Below are positions 34,011 through 43,064 of a stretch of 64,000 nucleotides of DNA, one piece after another. Source of the stretch: Hymenobacter perfusus (GTDB lineage Bacteria > Bacteroidota > Bacteroidia > Cytophagales > Hymenobacteraceae); contig NZ_RWIU01000006.1 in assembly GCF_003944765.1 (NCBI RefSeq), positions 1-64,000 of the forward strand, given 5' to 3'. Within the stretch, counting starts at the first letter, position 1, and each line of letters opens with the position of its first letter. Position numbers and translations under genes: made by a program. Below the pieces are notes generated by a model that was not told the origin of the DNA, made no database searches, and saw only the letters and a program-made list of their open reading frames with translations.

Positions 34011-35960
34011 CTATAAAATACGGAGTTCAATCCGCCGGTTCTGCTGGCGGTGTTCGTCGGAGTCATTGGGGTTGAGGGGTTTGGTTTCGCCATAGCCCTT
34101 GAACCGGAGCCGCTGAGCCTTCACGCCCTGGCTGAGCAGGTAGGTATAAACTGATTTGGCCCGGTTCTGCGACAATACTTGGTTATCATCATCGGAGCCT
34201 ACATCATCGGTATGCCCTGACACTTCCACCTGAATATCAGGATATTGTTTCATAAAGGCCACGAGTCGGTTCAGCTCAGTTCGGGACTTGGGCTTGAGCG
34301 CAAACTCCTTGGAATCGAAGAACAGGTTATTGAGTACAATGCTACGGCCCGAGCGCACCGGCTCTAGGTAGATATCGAGCGTAAGCGGATCGAAGCTACG
34401 TTTGTCGCTGTAATCGAAGCTCAGGCTGCGCATCAGGTACTTATCGGCGGCAGCATACATGGCGTACTGACGGCCTTCGTTGAGCACCACGGTATACTCG
34501 CCGTTTTCGGCGTCGGAGCCCACGTATTGCACCAGCTCGTCGGTGTTCAGATCGTAGAGCTGCACATCGGCCCGGATGGGCTTTTTGGTGAAGGCATCGA
34601 ATACACGGCCCTGGGTGTAGGTACTAGTTTCGCGGGCCCGCACTTCTTTGGGCACCTCGAAGCCGAACAGCTCCACCGGCCGGTCACGCTCCTGCTTCAC
34701 GCCGGGCACTGTGGTCTTGGAGCGGGAGCAGAAGCCCCGGCGGTTATCGGAGCTAATGAACAGGGAGGCTTCGTTCTCGAACGTATTGAGCGGATAGCCC
34801 AGGTTCTGGGGGCTGCTCCACTTATCGGCGGCTAGCTGCTCGCAACGGTACACATCCAGCCCCCCCATGCCTACCAGCCCATCAGTCACGTAATATAGCG
34901 TGGTTCCGCTGGCGTGAATGAACGGGGCCATATCCTTCCCAGAGGTGTTCACCGGCGCGCCCAGGTTACGGGCAGGAGCCCAGTTGCCGTCGGCGTTCAG
35001 AGTGGTCACGTAAATGTCCTCCTGGCCCTTACCGCCGCGCCGGGTACTAGTGAAGTACAGCGTGCGGCCGTCGGCCGACAGAGTCGGCTGCGAGTCCCAT
35101 TCCGGCGAGTTTACATTGCGGCCCAGGTTCTGGGGTTTGCTCCACACGTTACCGGTCCGGCGGGAAATGTACAAGTCACAATTGCCTACTGAACTCGGCC
35201 GGTCACAGGAAGCAAACACCAATGTTTTACCATCACCAGAAATAGAGCCGGCACCTTCGTTGTAGGACGTGTTGATGGCCGCCGAAATGGAGGCCGGGTC
35301 GCCCATACTACCGTCCTTGTTCTGGCGGCTTACAAACAAATCCTCGCCGCTTTCCGCTGTGGGCCGGCCCGTGAATAACAGGAAACGGCTATCGGCGGTA
35401 AGGGCTGGGAAATACTGAAACCGGAACGTATTCAGCGGCTCTGCCAGCCGCTCGGGCTGAATGCCGGTCGGCGCGGCCATAGCCTTCCGGGCAAACTCAC
35501 AGTTCAGAAGCTGGCGCTGGGCGCGCGGGCCGTTTCGCTGGCTTTTGGCGGCGGTTTTAAGATATTTCTTATAGCTCTCGGCTGCCGTCTCGTATTCGCC
35601 GAATGTCATGGCCAGCTCCCCCAGCGTGAAATAATCGTTGGAGTGCGAGGCCTCGACCGGCAGCTTGGCCAGCCCGTCACGATACGCCTCAAACGCCTGC
35701 TGGTTTTCCCCCATAGCCTTCAGCAGCGACCCTCTCAGCACGTACGGTTCGCCCAGCGAAGGGAATTTCTGGTTCAGCTGCGTCAGGGTTTCAATGGCCT
35801 TATTGAAGTCCCGGGCCTTGGCCTGCTCCTGCGCTTTTTCCCATAGGTTGCGGGCTTTGGTGTTGGTGGTACTCAGCTTGGCCTGAGCAGCAACATGCAG
35901 GGGTGACAGGCTGCCCATTGCGAGCAGCAGGACAATAGGCACAACGAACGAACGGCGCAT
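34011..35960 (-). CDS. porE: PorE-like type IX secretion protein (TPR, WD40-like, CRD, OmpA)
   Basis: A 649-residue exported protein. After the signal (LHVAAQA) come TPR-like helices (about 35-160), a PD40-type beta-propeller (about 180-420; GSISGDGKTLVFASC, PTLSADGRTLYFTSTR), a carboxypeptidase-regulatory-like domain (about 450-530; YTQGRVFDAFTKKPIRADVQ) and a C-terminal OmpA peptidoglycan-binding domain (about 540-649; VEVSGHTDDVGSDDDN, NRRIELRIL). This domain order is that of PorE/PG1058 of Porphyromonas, which anchors the type IX secretion machine to the cell wall. Other T9SS genes are not in this window. Confidence 0.85.
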   Translation of the reverse strand: MRRSFVVPIVLLLAMGSLSPLHVAAQAKLSTTNTKARNLWEKAQEQAKARDFNKAIETLTQLNQKFPSLGEPYVLRGSLLKAMGENQQAFEAYRDGLAKLPVEASHSNDYFTLGELAMTFGEYETAAESYKKYLKTAAKSQRNGPRAQRQLLNCEFARKAMAAPTGIQPERLAEPLNTFRFQYFPALTADSRFLLFTGRPTAESGEDLFVSRQNKDGSMGDPASISAAINTSYNEGAGSISGDGKTLVFASCDRPSSVGNCDLYISRRTGNVWSKPQNLGRNVNSPEWDSQPTLSADGRTLYFTSTRRGGKGQEDIYVTTLNADGNWAPARNLGAPVNTSGKDMAPFIHASGTTLYYVTDGLVGMGGLDVYRCEQLAADKWSSPQNLGYPLNTFENEASLFISSDNRRGFCSRSKTTVPGVKQERDRPVELFGFEVPKEVRARETSTYTQGRVFDAFTKKPIRADVQLYDLNTDELVQYVGSDAENGEYTVVLNEGRQYAMYAAADKYLMRSLSFDYSDKRSFDPLTLDIYLEPVRSGRSIVLNNLFFDSKEFALKPKSRTELNRLVAFMKQYPDIQVEVSGHTDDVGSDDDNQVLSQNRAKSVYTYLLSQGVKAQRLRFKGYGETKPLNPNDSDEHRQQNRRIELRIL

Positions 35961-35979
35961 AGGGGGAGAAAGTAGGGCG

Positions 35980-36630
35980 CTACGGAATGTCGAGAAACTT
36001 ATGGGTTTGCAGCGACACCTGCCACCGAGGCTGCGCTTTCACGTAGTCCACGATGAGCGGCATCATTTCGGAGGCCTTGCTCCACTCCGGCTGCAGGTAC
36101 AACCGGCAGTCGGGGCCGACCAGCGCGGCGTGCTGCTCGGCCCAGGCGAAGTCGCTCTTGTTGAAGACGATAATCTTCAGCTCGTGGGCAGCGGCCAGTA
36201 CCGACGGCAGCGGCGCTTTGAACTTCTTGGGCGACACGCAGATCCAGTCCCACTGGCCGCTGAGCGGATACGCGCCGCTGGTTTCAATCCAGTTCCGGCA
36301 GCCGGCCTCGTGCAGCGCGGCCGTGAGCGGGGCCAGATCGTGCATCAGCGGCTCGCCGCCGGTAATGACCACGTTGCGGCCCGCGTCGGCGGTAGCCGCC
36401 GCCACGAGGTGGGCAATGGACTGGCGCGGGTGCGCGTCGATGGGCCATGATTCTTTCACATCGCACCACACGCAGCCCACATCACAGCCGCCCAGGCGGA
36501 TGAAATAGGCGGCGCGGCCAGTGTTGTAGCCTTCGCCCTGAATGGTATAGAACTGCTCCATGACGGGCAGTTCGGGAGCCGCCGCCCCGGGGGCCGGGGA
36601 CGCCGACGTAACGGGAAGTTCGTGCAGCAA
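35980..36630 (-). CDS. queE: 7-carboxy-7-deazaguanine synthase QueE (radical SAM)
   Basis: About 216 residues. It makes 7-carboxy-7-deazaguanine in queuosine synthesis. MEQFYTIQGEGYNTGRAAYF leads into RLGGCDVGCVWCDVKE, where CxxxCxxC binds the 4Fe-4S cluster, then VITGGEPLMHD and ETSGAYPLSG. The start is uncertain: the open frame reaches a GTG at 36690 but those residues look unlike the family; TTG 36630 (LLHELPV) gives a leader similar to that of Bacteroidota orthologues, and ATG 36561 is the minimal start. Lies 19 bases past the start of the PorE-like gene on the same strand. Confidence 0.9.
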   Translation of the reverse strand: MLHELPVTSASPAPGAAAPELPVMEQFYTIQGEGYNTGRAAYFIRLGGCDVGCVWCDVKESWPIDAHPRQSIAHLVAAATADAGRNVVITGGEPLMHDLAPLTAALHEAGCRNWIETSGAYPLSGQWDWICVSPKKFKAPLPSVLAAAHELKIIVFNKSDFAWAEQHAALVGPDCRLYLQPEWSKASEMMPLIVDYVKAQPRWQVSLQTHKFLDIP

Positions 36631-36849
36631 AACGTGGGTAATCTGAAAACGACAAGCCGGGCCGTTGGGCGGCTCCGAATGCCTGCGCACCCGGCCTCCG
36701 CCCTAACGGCCCGACTTTAAAAGTAGTACACTGCCCGGAATTCTAAAAGCCGGGAGCGGTTTTAATTGGATTTAACGAGGCCAAGTCCCGGTTTAACCCT
36801 GTATATTCTACGTTGGGTTCAAGTGCGCTTCCCTCCTGTCGGTTTTACG

Positions 36850-37761
36850 CTATTTTGGGTACACCTCGCCCTTCGCGGCCCGCAGCGTGTTCAGCAACAG
36901 CATGGCAATGGTCATCGGCCCAACCCCGCCCGGTACGGGCGTGATATAGGAGGCCAAGGGGGCCACTTCGGCAAAGTTCACGTCGCCCTTCAGCGCCCAA
37001 CCCGACTTCTTGTCGGCATCCTCCACGCGGGTGGTACCCACGTCGATGACTACCGCACCGGGCTTCACCATATCGGCCGTCACGAACTCCGGGCGGCCCA
37101 GGGCGGCCACCAAGATGTCGGCGGTGCGGGTGATATTGGCCAGGTTCTGAGTGCGGGAGTGGCATAAAGTCACGGTGCAGTTACCGGGCTCTAAGTTCTT
37201 AGCAAGCAATATACTAACCGGCGTACCCACAATATTACTACGCCCGATTACTACACAGTGCTTGCCATCCGTCGGCAGCTCGTAGCGACGCAGCAGCTCC
37301 ACGATGCCCGAAGGCGTGGCGGGCAGCAGGGCCGGCAGACCGGCCACCATCCGCCCGATGTTCATCGGGTGGAAACCGTCCACGTCCTTTTCCGGCCGTA
37401 CCGCCTCAATCACCTTGTTGGTGTCGATGTGGCGCGGGAGCGGCAGCTGCACGATGAAGCCATCGATACGGTCGTCTTCGTTCAGCTCCTGCACCTTGGC
37501 CAGCAGCTCGGCTTCCGTGATGGTGTCTTCGTAGCGCAGCAGTGTACTCTCGAAGCCCACCCGCTCGCAGGCCAGCACCTTGTTACGCACGTAGGTTTCC
37601 GAGCCGCCGTCGTGGCCCACTAGGATGGCGGCCAGGTGCGGGCTTTTCTGGCCGGCAGCCTTGCGCTGGGCTACTTCGGCGGCAATTTCTTCCTTGATGG
37701 CCTCGGCGGTTTGCTTGCCGTCGATGAGGCGGTAGGTAGTGGCGTCGGGGGCAGTGGTCAT
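36850..37761 (-). CDS. folD: Bifunctional methylenetetrahydrofolate dehydrogenase/cyclohydrolase FolD
   Basis: A 303-residue enzyme of one-carbon metabolism converting 5,10-methylene-THF to 10-formyl-THF. Motifs are GHDGGSETYVRNKVLACERV, DGFIVQLPLPRHID, DGFHPMNIGRM, ATPSGIVELLRRY, VVIGRSNIVGTPVS and ASYITPVPGGVGPMTIAMLL. The ATG at 37761 is preferred; in-frame residues upstream belong to the overlapping frame of the small gene at 37773. That small gene starts the same transcription unit with 11 bases between. Confidence 0.96.
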   Translation of the reverse strand: MTTAPDATTYRLIDGKQTAEAIKEEIAAEVAQRKAAGQKSPHLAAILVGHDGGSETYVRNKVLACERVGFESTLLRYEDTITEAELLAKVQELNEDDRIDGFIVQLPLPRHIDTNKVIEAVRPEKDVDGFHPMNIGRMVAGLPALLPATPSGIVELLRRYELPTDGKHCVVIGRSNIVGTPVSILLAKNLEPGNCTVTLCHSRTQNLANITRTADILVAALGRPEFVTADMVKPGAVVIDVGTTRVEDADKKSGWALKGDVNFAEVAPLASYITPVPGGVGPMTIAMLLLNTLRAAKGEVYPK

Positions 37762-37772
37762 GGGGTTAGTCG

Positions 37773-37964
37773 TTAAGCAGGGTCCTGGGGTTGGTCGGAG
37801 GTTTTCTTGCTTTCGTGAGCGGCGATGGCGGCGGTGCCGGCAGCCTGCAGGGCGGCTTCCATCGCGGGCCAGTCGTCGCGCCACCGGAACTTGCGTTCCT
37901 GGCCTTTGATGATCTTTTCCAGCTGTTCCTGGCTCGTACAGTTCTTGAGAAGGGTTGAGGACAT
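37773..37964 (-). CDS. Small hypothetical protein upstream of folD
   Basis: A 63-residue polar protein (MSSTLLKNCTSQEQLEKIIK, RKFRWRDDWPAMEAALQAA) with one predicted helix and an acidic/Lys tail. It lies directly before folD on the same strand. I do not recognise a family; the composition and close spacing suggest a real cotranscribed gene. Confidence 0.5.
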   Translation of the reverse strand: MSSTLLKNCTSQEQLEKIIKGQERKFRWRDDWPAMEAALQAAGTAAIAAHESKKTSDQPQDPA

Positions 37965-38036
37965 GTCTTAAGATGAGTAAATCATAACACGCCCTGTCAA
38001 GAAGTGTATGAGGTGGGAAATACGTTTTGTGCGCAC

Positions 38037-38066
38037 AAAAAAAACGCGCCCCGATGGGGCGCGTTC
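38037..38066 (-). terminator. Rho-independent terminator after lepA
   Basis: On the minus strand AACGCGCCCC and GGGGCGCGTT form a 10-base stem, followed by a T run of eight. Confidence 0.92.
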
Positions 38067-38073
38067 CACTTGG

Positions 38074-39861
38074 TTAGTCGATTTTGAGGACGGCCAAAAA
38101 GGCCTCCTGCGGAATTTCTACGGAGCCGACCTGACGCATCCGCTTCTTGCCTTCCTTCTGCTTTTCGAGCAGCTTGCGCTTGCGGCTGATGTCGCCGCCG
38201 TAGCACTTGGCAATTACGTTTTTGCGCAGGGCCTTCACGGTTTCCCGCGAAATGATTTTCTGCCCGATGCTGGCCTGGATGGCAATTTCGAACTGTTGGC
38301 GCGGGAGTAGCTCGCGGAGCTTTTCGCAGAGGCGGCGGCCCCACTCGTAGCTCTTGGAGCGGTGCACGATGGCCGACAGCGCATCGACCTTCTCCCCGTT
38401 CAGCATGATGTCGAGCTTCACCATGTCCGACTCGCGGAAGCCGATCAGCTCGTAGTCGAGCGAGGCGTAACCGCGCGAAATGGTCTTAAGCTTGTCGAAG
38501 AAGTCGAACACGATTTCCGACAGCGGCAGCTCAAACGACAGCTCCACCCGCTCGGAAGTCAGGTACGACTGTCCCTTGATGATACCGCGCTTTTCCATGC
38601 ACAGCGTGATGATAGGCCCCACGTAATCGGCGGCCGTGATGATCTGGGCCTTGATGTAAGGCTCCTCGATCAGCTTGATCATGTTCGGCTCAGGCATCTC
38701 GCTCGGGGCGTTGATAACCAAGCGCTGATCCTTGGTGCCGGTGGCGTGGAACTGTACCGAGGGCACGGTGGTAATCACCGTCATGTTGAACTCGCGCTCC
38801 AAGCGCTCCTGCACGATTTCCATGTGCAGCATGCCCAGGAATCCGCAGCGGAAGCCGAAGCCCAGGGCCACCGACGTTTCGGGTTCCCATACCAGCGAGG
38901 CGTCGTTGAGCTGGAGCTTTTCCATGCACGAGCGCAGCTCCTCGTACTCGGTGGTTTCTACCGGGTAGATACCGGCGAATACCATCGGCTTCACATCCGC
39001 AAAACCCTGAATGGCTTCGGAAGTAGGCCGGGCGACGTGCGTGATGGTGTCACCCACCTTCACTTCGCGGGCTTCCTTGATGCCTGAAATGAGGTAGCCC
39101 ACGTTGCCAGCCCCGATTTCGAGGCGCGGCTCCTGGTTCAGCCCCAGAATACCGATTTCATCGGCGCCATATTCCTTGCCGGTAGCCATAAAGCGGAGCT
39201 TGTCGCCCTTTTTCATGGTGCCGTTCTTGATGCGGAACAGAACCTCGATACCGCGGTAGGAGTTGAAAACGGAGTCGAAGATCAGAGCCTGCAGCGGCGC
39301 GTCCGGGTCGCCTTTGGGGGCGGGCACCCGCTCGCAAATGGCGTTCAGGATGGCTTCGATGCCGATGCCCGACTTGCCCGAGGCGGGAATAATTTCGTCC
39401 CGGTCGCAGCCGATGAGGTCCACGATTTCGTCGCTGACCTCCTCCGGCATGGAGTGGGGCAGGTCGATTTTGTTGAGGACCGGGATGATGGTCAGATCAG
39501 AACCGATGGCCAGGTAGAGGTTGGAAATCGTCTGGGCCTCGATGCCCTGCGACGAATCCACGATCAGCAAAGCACCCTCGCAGGCCGCAATGGAGCGCGA
39601 CACTTCGTAGCTGAAATCGACGTGGCCGGGGGTGTCAATCAGGTTGAGCGTGTAGATTTCCCCTTTGTAGGGGTACTGCATCTGAATGGCGTGGCTCTTG
39701 ATGGTAATGCCCCGCTCCCGCTCCAGGTCCATGTTGTCGAGCAGCTGCGCTTGCATGTCGCGCTTGGAGACAGTGCTGGTGAATTCCAGCAGGCGGTCGG
39801 CCAGCGTGCTCTTACCGTGGTCGATGTGGGCGATGATGCAGAAATTGCGGATGTTCTTCAC
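38074..39861 (-). CDS. lepA: Elongation factor 4 (LepA)
   Basis: A 595-residue translational GTPase that acts on stalled or mispositioned ribosomes. It starts with VKNIRNFCIIAHIDHGKSTL (P-loop), followed by DTPGHVDF, LNKIDLPHSMPEEV, domains II-III, and the LepA-specific C-terminal domain (LLPRQQFEIAIQASIGQKII, RKRKLLEKQKEGKKRMR). The start is the GTG at 39861, which gives the normal length; an upstream in-frame start at 39996 adds residues with no similarity. It ends with a terminator. Confidence 0.96.
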   Translation of the reverse strand: MKNIRNFCIIAHIDHGKSTLADRLLEFTSTVSKRDMQAQLLDNMDLERERGITIKSHAIQMQYPYKGEIYTLNLIDTPGHVDFSYEVSRSIAACEGALLIVDSSQGIEAQTISNLYLAIGSDLTIIPVLNKIDLPHSMPEEVSDEIVDLIGCDRDEIIPASGKSGIGIEAILNAICERVPAPKGDPDAPLQALIFDSVFNSYRGIEVLFRIKNGTMKKGDKLRFMATGKEYGADEIGILGLNQEPRLEIGAGNVGYLISGIKEAREVKVGDTITHVARPTSEAIQGFADVKPMVFAGIYPVETTEYEELRSCMEKLQLNDASLVWEPETSVALGFGFRCGFLGMLHMEIVQERLEREFNMTVITTVPSVQFHATGTKDQRLVINAPSEMPEPNMIKLIEEPYIKAQIITAADYVGPIITLCMEKRGIIKGQSYLTSERVELSFELPLSEIVFDFFDKLKTISRGYASLDYELIGFRESDMVKLDIMLNGEKVDALSAIVHRSKSYEWGRRLCEKLRELLPRQQFEIAIQASIGQKIISRETVKALRKNVIAKCYGGDISRKRKLLEKQKEGKKRMRQVGSVEIPQEAFLAVLKID

Positions 39862-40138
39862 TAGAGGCGGTTTTTTCCGAGGGCGAAGATACGGCAAAGG
39901 CCCGGGAAAAGCTAAAATGGGCCTCATTCCTCGCGCCGGGTGACCCGCTACCCCCGGCTTACCGGCCAACCTGCGCGTGCCGAACCGACTAACCACAGTA
40001 GCACGAGCAGCTCAACGGTACAATATCGTCGCAAAAAGCGCACGGATCGTCGCAACCGGTCGGTAGCGTCCGAACATCACGGCCCGGTTGGCGTTGTAGC
40101 GAGGACTGTTCTTTCACTTAATCCTTCCCAACCAATTT
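39862..40138. other. Divergent intergenic region between lepA and the GlcG-like gene
   Basis: About 277 bases upstream of both genes. No gene or repeat was supported. No clear TAnnTTTG box was found within the 100 bases before 40139. Confidence 0.4.
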
Positions 40139-40558
40139 ATGAGCCTCACCCTCGAACAAGCCCAGGCCGCCATCAAAGCCGCCCACGAAAAATCCCTGGA
40201 AATGGGCGTGAAGATGAACATTGCCGTGGTGGATGCCGGCGCCAACCTGACGGCCTTTGCCCGCATGGACGATGCCTGGCTCGGCTCGCTGGACATCTCC
40301 ATCAAGAAGGCCAAAACTGCCCGCTTCTTCGACATGCCCACCGGGGCCATTGGCGGCCTTTCGCAGCCTGGCGGCTCGCTCTTCGGCATCGAGCACTCCA
40401 ACCTGGGCCTCATCACCTTCCCTGGTGGCATTCCGATTAAAGACAGCAACGGCCGCGTAATCGGGGCCATTGGCGTATCCGGCGACTCTGTGGAAAACGA
40501 CCACACCGTAGCTGAAGCGGGCATGCAGGCCATTGTCAATGGCTGGCCCCGCGGCTAG
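40139..40558 (+). CDS. GlcG/HbpS-family heme-binding-like protein
   Basis: A 139-residue protein of the DUF336 family (GlcG/HbpS). The start MSLTLEQAQAAIKAAHEKSL leads to MNIAVVDAGANLTAFARMDD, then FFDMPTGAIGGLSQPGGSLF, GGIPIKDSNGRVIGAIGVSG and a C-terminal helix with NDHTVAEAGMQAIVNG. The family is soluble; some members bind heme or cobalamin-like ligands, others have unknown ligands. It lies 44 bases before the formaldehyde dehydrogenase gene on the same strand, and the two are likely cotranscribed. Confidence 0.88.
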   Translation: MSLTLEQAQAAIKAAHEKSLEMGVKMNIAVVDAGANLTAFARMDDAWLGSLDISIKKAKTARFFDMPTGAIGGLSQPGGSLFGIEHSNLGLITFPGGIPIKDSNGRVIGAIGVSGDSVENDHTVAEAGMQAIVNGWPRG

Positions 40559-40602
40559 GCTGCCCGGATTTCTGTTTTGCTCACCCTTTCACGTACTTTA
40601 TT

Positions 40603-41835
40603 ATGGCTGATAACAGAGGTGTAGTTTATACCGGCCCCGGCAAAGTCGAGGTGCAGAACATTGCCTTTCCGGAGCTGAAAAACCCCAAAGGCAAGAAAAT
40701 CACGCACGGCGTGGTGCTGAAGGTGGTGTCCACCAACATCTGTGGTTCCGACCAGCACATGGTGCGCGGCCGGACCACGGCCCCCTCGGGCCTGGTGCTG
40801 GGCCACGAAATCACGGGCGAAGTCATTGAAATGGGGGCCGACGTGGAGTTCCTTAAGAAGGGCGACCTGGTATCGGTGCCGTTCAACGTGGCGTGTGGAC
40901 GCTGCCGCACCTGCCGCGAGATGAAAACCGGCATCTGCCTGACCGTGAACGAGGGCCGCGCCGGTGGCGCCTACGGCTACGTGGACATGGGCGGCTGGAT
41001 TGGCGGGCAGGCCGAGTACGTGATGGTGCCCTACGCCGACTTCAACCTGCTGCGCTTCCCTGATAAAGACCAGGCCATGGAGAAAATCCGGGACCTGACC
41101 ATGCTCAGCGACATTTTCCCGACCGGTTTCCACGGCGCCGTGAAGGCTGGTGTGGGTCCGGGCGCGACGGTGTACGTGGCCGGGGCCGGCCCAGTGGGGC
41201 TGGCCGCCGCCGCCTCGGCGCAGCTGCTGGGCGCGGCCGTGGTGATTGTGGGCGACATGAATAAGGCCCGTTTGGCCCACGCCCGCTCCTTCGGCTGCGA
41301 AACCGTGGACCTGACCCTGGACGCCACCCTCACCGAGCAGATTACCCAGATTCTGGGCGTACCGGAAATCGACTGCGCCATCGACTGCGTGGGCTTTGAG
41401 GCCAGCGGCCACGGCACCGACTCCAAGACGGAAGTACCGGCGGCAGTGCTCAACTCGCTCATGGAAATCACGCGGGCGGGTGGCTCCATCGGCATTCCCG
41501 GCCTGTACGTGACCGAGGACCCGGGCTCCAAAGACGAAGCCGCGCAGAAAGGCAGCCTGTCCATCCGCTTCGGATTGGGCTGGGCCAAGAGCCACTCGCT
41601 GCACACCGGCCAGACGCCCGTGCTCAGCTACAACCGCCAGCTCATGCAGGCCATCCTCTACGACAAGGTGCAGATTGCCAAAGCTGTGAACGTGGAAGTC
41701 ATCAGCCTTGACGATGCCCCGCGCGGCTACGAGGAATTCGACAGCGGCGTGGCCAAGAAGTTCGTACTCAACCCGCACAACATGATTCCGGACATCAAGT
41801 CCAAAGCCAAGAAGAAGGACAAGGAGCCGGCGTAA
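40603..41835 (+). CDS. fdhA: Glutathione-independent formaldehyde dehydrogenase (zinc MDR)
   Basis: A 410-residue zinc-dependent medium-chain dehydrogenase/reductase. The catalytic-zinc motif is STNICGSDQHMVRG with LGHEITGEVIEMG. The structural-zinc loop has CGRCRTCREMKTGIC, and the NAD site is VYVAGAGPVGLAAA. The insertion AYGYVDMGGWIGGQAEYVMV and SLSIRFGLGWAKSHSLHTGQ are characteristic of the Pseudomonas FdhA branch. It oxidises formaldehyde to formate with tightly bound NAD and no glutathione. The C-terminus is Lys-rich. Confidence 0.93.
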   Translation: MADNRGVVYTGPGKVEVQNIAFPELKNPKGKKITHGVVLKVVSTNICGSDQHMVRGRTTAPSGLVLGHEITGEVIEMGADVEFLKKGDLVSVPFNVACGRCRTCREMKTGICLTVNEGRAGGAYGYVDMGGWIGGQAEYVMVPYADFNLLRFPDKDQAMEKIRDLTMLSDIFPTGFHGAVKAGVGPGATVYVAGAGPVGLAAAASAQLLGAAVVIVGDMNKARLAHARSFGCETVDLTLDATLTEQITQILGVPEIDCAIDCVGFEASGHGTDSKTEVPAAVLNSLMEITRAGGSIGIPGLYVTEDPGSKDEAAQKGSLSIRFGLGWAKSHSLHTGQTPVLSYNRQLMQAILYDKVQIAKAVNVEVISLDDAPRGYEEFDSGVAKKFVLNPHNMIPDIKSKAKKKDKEPA

Positions 41836-42158
41836 CGTCGGCGCGGCCTGCCCTCGGCACTAACGGCCGGGCTGCCCCACGGGGTGGTCCGGCCGTTGTG
41901 GTTACCGGCCGGACTAATGCCCCGAATTTTCGCGCCGGAATCCAGGACCGAATAGGCGGTCGTAGATGCGTTGCGGCCACTACCCGTCCGGGCAGTTCAT
42001 CGGCTTCCAACTTCCTGTTTAATAAGCGAAAAACACCATATTTCATCAGGCCAACGGGTTAGCCTTGCGGCTGCCTGAACCGGCCCGCATACCTCATCGA
42101 ATTTGCCCGGGCCCGGCTTACCTTCGGGTAGTTATCCGCGCTGTTACTACCCCCTCCC
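41836..42158. other. Intergenic region with a hairpin
   Basis: About 320 bases. AACGGCCGG and CCGGCCGTT at about 41862-41899 could form a terminator-like hairpin after fdhA, without a T run. TACCTTCG at 42119-42126 resembles a -7 box before the gene at 42159. No gene was seen. Confidence 0.45.
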
Positions 42159-43013
42159 ATGATTCGTCGGCTGTTTGTTAGCCTGTTCATAAGTACCCTG
42201 CCAGCGGCGCTGTACGCTCAGACCGCTATTCTGGAAGGTCAGGTGCTCAATGAGCGCACCAACGAGCCGGTGCCCTTTGCCACCCTGGGCGTACCCGGCC
42301 GGGGCATCGGCACGGTGGCCGACGAGCAGGGCCGCTACCTGCTGCGCCTGCCCGCCGGCCTGAGCGATACGCTGGTGGTTACCTCCGTGGGGTTTTCGCG
42401 CACGGCCGTGGCCCCGGCGGCACTGGCCGCCGGGCAGCGTATCTTCAAGGTAGTGCCCCAGGAGCAGGCCCTTGGAACCGTAGTAGTGGAGCACCCGCGC
42501 GTGCATCCGGCGCTGCTGGGCCGCAACAAGGAGAAGGGCGACGTCCACTGGACCGGCGGCTCCAGCGGCAAGGAAACCGTGGACGACGAGTGGGGCTGGG
42601 AGTTGGGCACCCTGCTGCGCCCCACCCGCCCCACCTACCTGGAGGAGTTTCACGTGTACCTGGCCGCCAACAACTACGAGCAGCTCCGCTTCCGGCTGAA
42701 CCTGTACACCGTGGAAAACGGCCGCCCCGGCCGCGCTTTGCTGTCCCGGGATATTCAGCTGCTGACCACCAACCGGCAGCAGGGCTGGCTCACGGTGGAC
42801 CTGCGCCCCTATGCCCTCACCCTGGAGGCCCAGCCCGTGATGGCCACCATTCAGTGGCTGCAAAGCGAGAAAACCAACCCCTGGGACAAGTACTTCTCCA
42901 TCCCCGTCACCCGGGAGCGGAAGCAGGTGATGGTGGAGCGCGAGAACAGCCAGGCCGCTTGGACCATCCATGCCATGCAGCCCAGCCTCTACTTCACGGT
43001 GCTCACGGAGTAG
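42159..43013 (+). CDS. Carboxypeptidase-regulatory-like domain protein
   Basis: A 284-residue exported protein. A signal peptide (MIRRLFVSLFISTLPAALYA) precedes a CarboxypepD_reg-like beta-sandwich (LEGQVLNERTNEPVPFATLG, DEQGRYLLRLPAGLSDTLVV, GFSRTAVAPAAL) like those at the N-terminus of TonB-dependent receptors. The remaining C-terminal 150 residues form a beta-rich domain (EEFHVYLAANNYEQLRFRLN, WLTVDLRPYAL). No barrel is present, so it is a soluble or surface protein of unknown partner. Confidence 0.72.
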   Translation: MIRRLFVSLFISTLPAALYAQTAILEGQVLNERTNEPVPFATLGVPGRGIGTVADEQGRYLLRLPAGLSDTLVVTSVGFSRTAVAPAALAAGQRIFKVVPQEQALGTVVVEHPRVHPALLGRNKEKGDVHWTGGSSGKETVDDEWGWELGTLLRPTRPTYLEEFHVYLAANNYEQLRFRLNLYTVENGRPGRALLSRDIQLLTTNRQQGWLTVDLRPYALTLEAQPVMATIQWLQSEKTNPWDKYFSIPVTRERKQVMVERENSQAAWTIHAMQPSLYFTVLTE

Positions 43014-43064
43014 GCGGGCAGCAAGCGTTTTACGTATCTTCCGGAAGACAACTCGCTCAGTCCT

